Part shown: positions 1-6,595 of the stretch, piece after piece
Layout of the letters: each line of letters opens with the position of its first letter
How positions within the stretch are numbered: position 1 is the first letter of the stretch
Origin: DATFRX01 sp035630615
GTDB taxonomy: Bacteria; Actinomycetota; Actinomycetes; Propionibacteriales; Nocardioidaceae
NCBI GenBank assembly: GCA_035630615.1
Contig: DASQKI010000019.1
Coordinates: 1 to 64,000, forward strand
DNA length: 64,000 bases
Reading direction: 5' to 3'
Notes under the pieces: generated by a model
What the model was told of the DNA's origin: nothing
Databases searched by the model: none
What the model saw: only the letters and a program-made list of their open reading frames with translations
Made by a program: the position numbers and the translations under genes

Positions 1-1179
1 GCTCTGCCACTGGCCGACGAGGAACTCGCCCTCCGGCCGGCCGAGCTCGTCCCAGCTCAGCGGTCCGAGAATCGTGTCGACCTCGTTCTCGCGTAGCCAG
101 TCGGCGAGCTCGGACTGACGCTGGCGCTCGATCGTGCCGACCTCCTTCACGGCCGCCTCGAGCACCTGCGCGGTCGCGTACGCGTCGGCAGCGTCCTCCG
201 GCACCTCCTCGCCGCCGAACATCTCCTGGTACTTGGCCACGAACTCCTTGTTGCCCGGTGTCGCGGCCTCCTTCGAGTGGCTCACCGCGTAGAAGATGCC
301 CTCCGTCGTGTCCTTGCCGATCGCCTTGGAGTACTGGTCGCCCAGGGACGGGGCGGTCGTCTGGTAGAGGATCTTCGGCGTGAAGTCCGCCTTCCGAAGC
401 GCGCGGACCATGCCGACCCCGTCCTCGAACGTGGCACCGTGCACGACCACGTCAGGGTTCCTCGACTTCATCGCGCTCGCGATGCCGTCGAGGTTCGGGT
501 TGTCGATCGTGTAGGTCTCGCGGTAGACCGTCTCGATGCCGGCCTTGGTGAAGATCTCCTCGATCCCCTCGGAGGTCGGCTGGGCGAACGGGTCGTCGAG
601 CGTCGGGTAGGCGGCCGTCTTCGGCCGCTCCGCCTCCGGCAGCTCGGTGATGTACTTCGCCCACACCTCGCCCTGTTTGTCCGCCGTCGCCTGCTGCGCG
701 AAGAACAGGTACTTGAAACCGCGGTCGAACAGCTCCGGCGCACCACCAGCCGGCTCGACGTAGAGCATCCGGTTCTTCTCAGCCACCGCAGAGGCGGGGA
801 GATTCAGGAGTGACGAGAAGGTGCCAAGCAGAAGGTCGACCTTGTCTTGGCTGATCAGCGCGTTGTAGTCGGCGACGATCGTGTTTTGGTTGGACGCGTC
901 GTCCTTGATGGTCAGCTCGACCTGGCGGCCGAGCAGACCGCCCTCGGCGTTGATCATCTCCTGCCAGACCTCGTAGCCCTCTTTCGCGGCCTGACCCGGC
1001 TGCGAGAACTCGCCGGTCAGCGGGAGTGAGGTGCCGATCGTGATCGGCCCGCTAGAGTCGCCGGAGTCGTCGTCGCCCCCGCCGATGCCGCACGCCGGCG
1101 CCGAGAGCGCCAACGCGGTTGCTGCGAGAAGCGTGACGCTGCCGCGAGTCCGGCGTCCGGGACGGGGCAGGGGTGACAT
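1..1179 (-). CDS. ABC transporter substrate-binding lipoprotein, branched-chain amino acid type (partial)
   Basis: Extracytoplasmic substrate-binding protein of the Leu/Ile/Val-binding (Peripla_BP_6) family that would deliver a solute to an ABC importer encoded beyond the left edge. The frame is open from an ATG at 1179 to base 1, so the C-terminus is missing. Residues 1-30 form a signal peptide ending in a weak lipobox (SAPAC, Cys30), followed by the typical ITIGTSLPLTGEFSQPG entry strand and the INAEGGLLGRQVEL motif. GGAGG lies 6 nt before the ATG. A LacI-type palindrome (1196-1207) sits 17 bp upstream, so expression is probably controlled by the LacI protein encoded at 2562. The substrate cannot be read from the sequence. 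Confidence 0.88.
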   Translation of the reverse strand, partial: MSPLPRPGRRTRGSVTLLAATALALSAPACGIGGGDDDSGDSSGPITIGTSLPLTGEFSQPGQAAKEGYEVWQEMINAEGGLLGRQVELTIKDDASNQNTIVADYNALISQDKVDLLLGTFSSLLNLPASAVAEKNRMLYVEPAGGAPELFDRGFKYLFFAQQATADKQGEVWAKYITELPEAERPKTAAYPTLDDPFAQPTSEGIEEIFTKAGIETVYRETYTIDNPNLDGIASAMKSRNPDVVVHGATFEDGVGMVRALRKADFTPKILYQTTAPSLGDQYSKAIGKDTTEGIFYAVSHSKEAATPGNKEFVAKYQEMFGGEEVPEDAADAYATAQVLEAAVKEVGTIERQRQSELADWLRENEVDTILGPLSWDELGRPEGEFLVGQWQS

Positions 1180-1195
1180 GAGACCCTCCAGGATC

Positions 1196-1207
1196 GCAAT
1201 CGATTGC
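1196..1207. promoter_or_regulatory. LacI-type operator O1 (GCAATCGATTGC)
   Basis: Perfect 12-bp palindrome with a central CpG, as recognised by LacI/GalR-family repressors. It lies 17 bp before the start of the substrate-binding protein gene. Near-identical copies occur at 1295-1306, 12390-12401 and 12469-12480. The lacI gene at 2562 is the obvious candidate regulator. Confidence 0.7.
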
Positions 1208-1294
1208 AGCCCGTTGAGCCATCATCATGTGACCGTCGCTCTCCGCTGTCAAGAGTCGGCCCGGGTCGCGCGTGGACTCAGCAGGCGAACTCCT

Positions 1295-1306
1295 ACAATC
1301 GATTGC
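1295..1306. promoter_or_regulatory. LacI-type operator O2 (ACAATCGATTGC)
   Basis: Differs from O1 by one outer base; the inner ten bases (CAATCGATTG) are a perfect palindrome. It lies in the 208-bp divergent region between the substrate-binding protein gene and the MFS gene, 99 bp centre to centre from O1. Paired sites would allow repression loops and would also cover the MFS-lacI promoter (autoregulation). Confidence 0.68.
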
Positions 1307-1387
1307 GTTCAGGTGCTGTCGCGCCGAGATCGCGCGTCTCCACCACCTCATTGCGGATGGGCACATCGATGGCACGAGGAGGTCGCG

Positions 1388-2551
1388 GTGGGCGAGCGCG
1401 AGCTGGGCCGCGACGGCGTCCGGCTCCAGGCAACCGCGTTCATCGCGTCCTTCGACCGGTTCGCGATGCCGCCACTGCTGGTCGCGATCTCGATCGACCT
1501 CGACGTGCCGCTGGCGGCGGTCGCAGGCGCGGCCGGAGCGTACTTCCTCGCGTATGGACTCATGCAGCCGGTGTGGGGCCTGGTCTCCGAACGCGTCGGC
1601 CTCGCTCGTGCGATCCGCTGGGCGCTTCTCGGCGGCACCGTCGCCTCCGTTGCGTCGGCGTTCGTCACCGACGTCGCGACCTTGACGCTCGCCCGGGTCG
1701 GGGCCGGGATCTGCTTGTCGGCGGCGTTTCCCTCGACGCTGATCTACGTCGGCGAGGTCGTGCCCGGCGATCGCCGGCAGCTCGAGGTGACCCGCCTCAT
1801 GACCGGGCTGGCGCTCGGCACCGCGCTCGGCACCGTCGTCGCGGGTCTGTTGGCGGAAACCGTCGGGTGGCGTTGGGCCTTCGCGACCATCGGTGCCCTC
1901 GCCGCGATCGCCACTTGGTTCGTCTGGTCGCTCGCGGAGGTGCCTCGGGCCCGGGCGGCCCGACCGCCGTGGGCGCCGGTCGCGGAGATCATGCGCAACC
2001 CGACGACGTTGGTCCTGCTGGCCCTGGTCGGCATCGAGGGCGCCGGGCTGCTCGGCGCGTTCACCTTCGTGCCCGCTGCCGTCGAGTCGACCGGCTGGGG
2101 ACCGATGGCGGCGGCCGCACCGGCGGCGTTGTACGGCGTCTCCGTGCTCGCCGCATCCGGGGTCGTCGGCCGGCTGTCGTCGCGGACTGCGGCCTCGCGG
2201 TTCATTTTCGCCGGCGGCGCTTTCGGAGTGGTTGGCTGCGTACTCGTGGCCGCGAGTCAGACGCCCCTGGTCGCCGGCGCGACGTGCCTATTGCTGGGGC
2301 TGTGCTGGGCCGCCATGCATAGCTCGCTGCAGACCTGGGCGACGCAGGTCGCACCGACCGAGCGGGCGACCGTGGTCGCGTTTTTCGCCGGCTCGCTGTT
2401 CGCCGGGACCGCGGTGATGGCCGCCATCGGAGGATCGCTGGCCGACGACGGTCGGTTCGGCGTCCTCTTCGCGAGCTGTGCGGTCCTGACCGGATTGGCC
2501 GGCGCGTTCGGGGGCTTCGCGCGCAGCCGATGGGAACGAGAGAAAGGTTAG
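1388..2551 (+). CDS. MFS transporter
   Basis: Twelve-helix major facilitator superfamily permease of about 387 residues, the usual MFS length. The GTG at 1388 is chosen because GAGGAGG (1376-1382) ends 5 nt before it and the first helix (QATAFIASFDRFAMPPLLVAI) follows at once; an upstream extension would run through the operator region. The helix 2-3 loop carries a degenerate GLVSERVGLARAIR motif A. The gene is divergent from the substrate-binding protein gene and ends 10 bp before lacI, so MFS and lacI are probably co-transcribed. It may take up or export the same compound that induces the LacI regulon; the substrate is unknown. Confidence 0.85.
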   Translation: MGERELGRDGVRLQATAFIASFDRFAMPPLLVAISIDLDVPLAAVAGAAGAYFLAYGLMQPVWGLVSERVGLARAIRWALLGGTVASVASAFVTDVATLTLARVGAGICLSAAFPSTLIYVGEVVPGDRRQLEVTRLMTGLALGTALGTVVAGLLAETVGWRWAFATIGALAAIATWFVWSLAEVPRARAARPPWAPVAEIMRNPTTLVLLALVGIEGAGLLGAFTFVPAAVESTGWGPMAAAAPAALYGVSVLAASGVVGRLSSRTAASRFIFAGGAFGVVGCVLVAASQTPLVAGATCLLLGLCWAAMHSSLQTWATQVAPTERATVVAFFAGSLFAGTAVMAAIGGSLADDGRFGVLFASCAVLTGLAGAFGGFARSRWEREKG

Positions 2552-2561
2552 TCTTCGCACC

Positions 2562-3581
2562 GTGCAACGGGTCACGCTCAAAGAGGTCGCCGAACGGGCC
2601 GGAGTCCATCCGGCGACCGCGTCGCGAGCACTCAACGCCGCCACCCGCGGTCTGGTCAACACCCAGACCGCTGCCCGGGTGGAGAAGGCCGCGCGTCAGC
2701 TGGGCTACACACCAAACTCGATCGCCCGCAGTCTGAAGACCGCGCGGTCCGCGACGGTCGGTCTCCTGCTTCCCGACCTGACGAACCCGTTGTTCCCGCC
2801 GATCGTCCGCGGCGTCGAAGATGTGCTCCGCGCCGCCGGCTATAGCCCGTGGATCATCAACACTGACAACGAGCCCGAGCGCGAGGCGGCCGCGATCGAG
2901 TCGTTCCGCGGCCGCAGCGTCGACGGATTCGTCGTCGCGACCGCCCGGTTGCAAGACCCGCTGCTGGAAGCCGTCGCGGCCAGCGGCACGCCGCTCGTCC
3001 TGGTCAACCGGAGGGTCGCGACGCCGGACATCCCGTCGGTCACCGGTGACGACGCGGCCGGCGTCGCCTCCGCCATCCGGCATCTGTACGAGCTCGGTCA
3101 TCGCGACATCGTGCATCTGGCCGGTCCGCAGGACCTGTCCACGGGCGTCGCCCGCCGCCAGGCGTTCCGACAGGCGATGGAGGACGTCGGACTCGCCGCA
3201 GGTCCGGAGCGGATCGCCGACGCGACCAGTTGGTCGGAGCCGGCCGGCGCGACCGCGATGGAGGAGCTCCTCGGCCGTGGCGTGCCCCACACCGCCGTGC
3301 TCGCCGGCAACGACCTGATCGCGCTGGGCTGCTACGACGTCCTCGAGCGGCACGGAATGCGCTGTCCCGACGACGTCAGCGTCGTCGGGTTCAACGACAT
3401 GCCGTTCATCGACCGAGTGGCTCCGCCGTTGACGTCGGTACGGGTGCCGCACTATGACATCGGCGCCGAGGCGGCCCGGTTGTTGCTCGAGGTGGTCAAC
3501 GACCCGGAGCGACACGTCCGCTCCGTCATGCTCCCGCTCACGCTGAGCGTACGGAGATCGACCGCCCGACCTCGGACCTGA
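2562..3581 (+). CDS. LacI family transcriptional regulator
   Basis: DNA-binding repressor of 339 residues. The N-terminal HTH (VTLKEVAERAGVHPATASRA) is followed by the hinge LGYTPNSIARSLKT, the YxPN..AR..L signature of family members that kink a central CpG in the operator. The rest is the periplasmic-binding-protein-like effector domain (TVGLLLPDLTNPLFPPIVRG... VVGFNDMPF). It starts at a GTG 10 bp after the MFS stop. Four CpG-centred palindromes, two by the divergent promoter at 1180-1387 and two upstream of the operon at 12502, are plausible targets. Its 3' end overlaps the convergent sbnA-like gene by 44 bp. The effector is not predictable from the sequence. Confidence 0.93.
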   Translation: MQRVTLKEVAERAGVHPATASRALNAATRGLVNTQTAARVEKAARQLGYTPNSIARSLKTARSATVGLLLPDLTNPLFPPIVRGVEDVLRAAGYSPWIINTDNEPEREAAAIESFRGRSVDGFVVATARLQDPLLEAVAASGTPLVLVNRRVATPDIPSVTGDDAAGVASAIRHLYELGHRDIVHLAGPQDLSTGVARRQAFRQAMEDVGLAAGPERIADATSWSEPAGATAMEELLGRGVPHTAVLAGNDLIALGCYDVLERHGMRCPDDVSVVGFNDMPFIDRVAPPLTSVRVPHYDIGAEAARLLLEVVNDPERHVRSVMLPLTLSVRRSTARPRT

Positions 3582-4539
3582 GCCCCTCGTCGAGGTGCTG
3601 GCCGGGATAGAGGTCGCGCAGCCAGTTGGCCCGGTAGATCGTGTCGAGATAGCGCTCGCCGAGATCTGGCGCGATCGCGACCGCGGTGGTCAGCCCCGAC
3701 CCGTGTCGGGCCAGCCAGTCGACGGCGCCGCTGACGACGGTGCCGGTCGAGCCGCCGAACAAAAAGCCGCGTCCCGCCAGACGGTGACAGGTCCGGATCG
3801 CCTCGGCCTCGTCGACCCGAATCACCTCGTCCACAAGCGACTCGTCGAGCAGCGGCGGCAGTACGCTCGTGCCCAGCCCAGGGATCATCCGACGACCCGG
3901 CGGACCGCCGAAGGTGACCGATCCGACGGTGTCGACGGCGACGATCCGGACCGGCCGGTGCCAATCCCGAAGGAAGCGCGCGCACCCCATCAGGGTCCCG
4001 GTCGTCCCGGCGCCGACGAACAACACATCCAGCTCGGGGAACTGCCGGACGATCGAGGGCGCCGTCGTACGGTAGTGCGCCTGCCAGTTGCCCGGGTTGG
4101 CGTACTGGTTGAGCCAGACGTACCGGTCGTCAGCGGCGCACAGCGCGCGTACGTAGTCCAGCCGCGCCCCGAGGAATCCGCCGTCGTCGGCCGGTGTGGT
4201 GACGACGTGTACCCAGCTGCCGATGGCCTCCATCAGCTGCCGCGTCGACGAGTTGCACCGGGAGTCGGTGATGCACAGGAATCGGTAGCCCTTGCTCGCG
4301 GCGACCATGCTCAGCGCCACTCCGAGGTTTCCCGAGGACGACTCGACGATGATCGAGTCGGGCGTCAGCACGCCGTCCCGTTCGGCGGCCTGCACCATCT
4401 CGACCGCGGCCTTGAGCTTGATCGAGCCGGCGAAGTTGAATCCCTCGCACTTGAGGAACAACGGCTCGTCGAGGACCGCACGGAGGTCGACGAAGAGTCC
4501 GTCCTCGTTGAAGTCGTGGGGGGTCGTGATGACGGGCAT
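3538..4539 (-). CDS. sbnA: SbnA-like 2,3-diaminopropionate biosynthesis enzyme (PLP, cysteine synthase fold)
   Basis: PLP-dependent enzyme of 333 residues, fold type II. In the staphyloferrin B pathway SbnA condenses O-phospho-L-serine with L-glutamate to N-(1-amino-1-carboxy-2-ethyl)glutamate, which SbnB converts to L-2,3-diaminopropionate. Visible features are the PLP lysine in GSIK (Lys41), the SSSGNLG loop (67-73) and the phosphate-binding GAGTTGT (176-182). The strong site GAGGAGAGGAGG precedes the ATG at 4539. It is the last gene of the operon, 34 bp after the SbnB gene. Assignment as SbnA rather than cysteine synthase rests on the adjacent SbnB homologue and the NFAGSIKLK active-site context. 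Confidence 0.88.
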   Translation of the reverse strand: MPVITTPHDFNEDGLFVDLRAVLDEPLFLKCEGFNFAGSIKLKAAVEMVQAAERDGVLTPDSIIVESSSGNLGVALSMVAASKGYRFLCITDSRCNSSTRQLMEAIGSWVHVVTTPADDGGFLGARLDYVRALCAADDRYVWLNQYANPGNWQAHYRTTAPSIVRQFPELDVLFVGAGTTGTLMGCARFLRDWHRPVRIVAVDTVGSVTFGGPPGRRMIPGLGTSVLPPLLDESLVDEVIRVDEAEAIRTCHRLAGRGFLFGGSTGTVVSGAVDWLARHGSGLTTAVAIAPDLGERYLDTIYRANWLRDLYPGQHLDEGLRSEVGRSISVRSA

Positions 4540-4573
4540 GTCGCCTCCTCTCCTCGATCGCCGCTGCCTTGTC

Positions 4574-5596
4574 TCAGCCGTGCCGACGCAGCTCGTGGAA
4601 GAAGTCGTCCACGACGTTCAGCCGTCCGGCCTCGACCGTTCGCTCGTACACGTCCTGTCCGACCGCCACGTCGAGCACGCCGAGCCCGAAAGGTGCGAAC
4701 ACCACCGGGCGATCGGTCGGTACGGTCACCCGCCCCGCCATCACGTCGCCCAACGTGCCGGCGAGGAAGTCCCGACCGCCGGTGACCTGCTCGGCAAGAT
4801 GCGGGGACGTGTCGGCCTTCAGGCAGTGCTCGACGTCGTCGACGAGGTTGGTCGACGCGAGGACGACCTCCGGGGCCAGGTCGCGCAGCGACACGTGCAG
4901 GACGACGGGGTGATGGGCGAACCACGACGGGTCGGTGATGTGCGGGCGTCCGGCAACGGTCGCGAACACCACCAGGTCGCTGGAACGGATGAGCTGCTCG
5001 GCCCCGTCGTGGACGGTGATCCGGGTCGCCGAGTCGGTCCGCTCGAGGTAGCCGCGGAACCCGGCCGCACTGTCAGCGGACAGGTCGTGCACCCCCACCT
5101 CGTCGAACGACCACCCGGTCGCGGCCAGGAACGCATGGACGTAGCGCGCGATCAGCCCGGTGCCGAAGAACCCCACCCGGCTCGGCCGCGGGCGCCCCTG
5201 GGTCAGCCAACCAGCCGCCGATGCCGCCATCGCCGCGGTCCGAGTGGCGCTGATGATCGACGCCTCCACGCAGGCAAAGGGGTAGCCGGTCGCGTGGTCG
5301 TTGAGGATCAGGACGGCCGACGCCCGCGGCAGCCCGGTTGCGATGTTGTCGGGGAAGCTGGAGATCCATTTGAGCCCGTCCACCGGCGCCGGGCCGCCGA
5401 CCGCGGCGGGCAGCGCGATGATCCGCGCCGACGGGCGATCGGGGAAGCGCAGGAAGTACGACGGAGGGTTGACGGTGTCGCCGGCGCAGTGCAGGCGGTA
5501 CGTCGCCTCGACCAGGTCCACGATCTCCTTCTCGCGGCCGGCCAGCGCCTCGCGTACCTGCGCACCGGAGATCACCGCGAACGACGGGGCGCTCAT
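4574..5596 (-). CDS. sbnB: SbnB-like 2,3-diaminopropionate synthase (ornithine cyclodeaminase family)
   Basis: NAD-dependent enzyme of 340 residues in the ornithine cyclodeaminase/mu-crystallin family. In known systems SbnB oxidatively cleaves the SbnA product to L-Dap and 2-oxoglutarate. The substrate-side motif GLKWISSFP (74-82), the SATRTAAMAA helix (116-125) and the Rossmann loop GFFGTGLIA (142-150) are present. The ATG at 5596 overlaps the stop of the dioxygenase gene (ATGA), which indicates translational coupling. The released 2-oxoglutarate is also the co-substrate of that neighbouring dioxygenase. A plain ornithine cyclodeaminase is the alternative, but the SbnA partner makes it unlikely. 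Confidence 0.88.
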   Translation of the reverse strand: MSAPSFAVISGAQVREALAGREKEIVDLVEATYRLHCAGDTVNPPSYFLRFPDRPSARIIALPAAVGGPAPVDGLKWISSFPDNIATGLPRASAVLILNDHATGYPFACVEASIISATRTAAMAASAAGWLTQGRPRPSRVGFFGTGLIARYVHAFLAATGWSFDEVGVHDLSADSAAGFRGYLERTDSATRITVHDGAEQLIRSSDLVVFATVAGRPHITDPSWFAHHPVVLHVSLRDLAPEVVLASTNLVDDVEHCLKADTSPHLAEQVTGGRDFLAGTLGDVMAGRVTVPTDRPVVFAPFGLGVLDVAVGQDVYERTVEAGRLNVVDDFFHELRRHG

Positions 5597-6579
5597 CGGT
5601 CGGTCCCCATCGCGTTGTTGGTCGGATCGGCCATCGCGACCCGCACCTCGCGGGACCCGTCGTACGCCTCGCGGCTGTGGGCGGTGCGGATGTTGTCGAC
5701 GAGCAGCAGGTCGCCGGCCCGCCACGGCTCCCGAACCGTGTAGGCGTCGTAGACGTCGTTGAGCAGCCGCACGACGTCCGCGCCGATCGGGTCGCCGTTG
5801 CCGAAGCTAGTCGTGAACGGCAGCCGCTCGGCGCCGTAGACGTCCACGAGGTAGTCGCGTATCTCCGGGTCCATCGTCCTCTCGCTGAGGAACGCGACCT
5901 GGTTGAACCAGCAACGCGCCCCGGTCACCGGGTGCTGGACGACGGCAGGGCGTCGCTGCCTGGTGCGCAGCCCGCCGTCGGGCAGCCACTCGACCTCGAT
6001 CTGATTGGCCCGGCAGTAGCGCTCGACCGCACCGACGTCGCCGGTCCCGAACGCATCGGCGACGGACGCCCCGACGTCGCCGTGGTACGACCGGGTGAGT
6101 AGCCAGCCCTCGCGTTCGAAGCGGGCCACCAGGCCCGGCGGCAGCGCGTCCAAGACCGTCGGCGCGTCGGCGAGAGCGGTCGCTCCACCGGTCGCCGGTG
6201 GCGTCAGGCAGGCGAACAACATCAGGCCAGGCACCTCGGTGCGATAGCTCAGCTCGTGGTGCATGCACATCGGCTGGTTCGGTGGCCAGGCCGGTGAGGA
6301 GTAGACGCCTTCGGCGTACGACTGTCGGACGGCGAAGGCCTCCCGCTCGGTCATCAGGTCGCCGCCCAGCCGACGAAAGACCGCGTCGACCCCGGCGGGT
6401 TCGGACAACCCGAGGCCGCGGACCAGGGCCGCGCCGTACTCGAGGACGACCGCGCGCAGTGCCGGTCGGTTCAGGTCGACCCAGCCCGCCGGGTCGTCCA
6501 CCGTCCCGACGCGGACGATCGGCGGCCGTTCGGCGGTCAACTCCAGGCCGAGCAAGGACATCGGAGTAGAGGTGGGCAT
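5593..6579 (-). CDS. TauD/TfdA-type Fe(II)/2-oxoglutarate dioxygenase
   Basis: Non-haem iron oxygenase of 328 residues, resembling the SyrP/clavaminate-synthase-like enzymes that hydroxylate amino acids in NRPS pathways. The facial triad is visible as HxE (His107, Glu109 in MCMHHELSY) with distal His301 (RTAHSREAYDG) and a following arginine (310 or 313) for 2-oxoglutarate. GAAAGGGAAG precedes the ATG. The gene lies 16 bp after the NRPS gene and overlaps sbnB by ATGA, so it is an integral operon member. It probably hydroxylates free or carrier-bound Dap, or the product. HxE instead of HxD keeps hydroxylation possible; HxG would have suggested halogenation. Confidence 0.87.
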   Translation of the reverse strand: MPTSTPMSLLGLELTAERPPIVRVGTVDDPAGWVDLNRPALRAVVLEYGAALVRGLGLSEPAGVDAVFRRLGGDLMTEREAFAVRQSYAEGVYSSPAWPPNQPMCMHHELSYRTEVPGLMLFACLTPPATGGATALADAPTVLDALPPGLVARFEREGWLLTRSYHGDVGASVADAFGTGDVGAVERYCRANQIEVEWLPDGGLRTRQRRPAVVQHPVTGARCWFNQVAFLSERTMDPEIRDYLVDVYGAERLPFTTSFGNGDPIGADVVRLLNDVYDAYTVREPWRAGDLLLVDNIRTAHSREAYDGSREVRVAMADPTNNAMGTDR

Positions 6580-6595
6580 GTCGCTTCCCTTTCGT

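Noticed and set aside
277..813. A 178-codon open frame on the plus strand
   Set aside because: It is antisense to the substrate-binding protein, whose frame is open over the full 1-1179 with coherent family motifs.
1031..1387. Longer MFS start at 1031
   Set aside because: The extension would run through both LacI operators and the divergent gene's start, has no hydrophobic or family sequence, and a good ribosome binding site precedes the GTG at 1388.
3538..5596. Siderophore locus of the staphyloferrin B type
   Set aside because: SbnA and SbnB are present, but no NIS synthetases (SbnC/E/F), decarboxylase or iron transporter accompany them; the Pls-type proteins point to a polymer instead.
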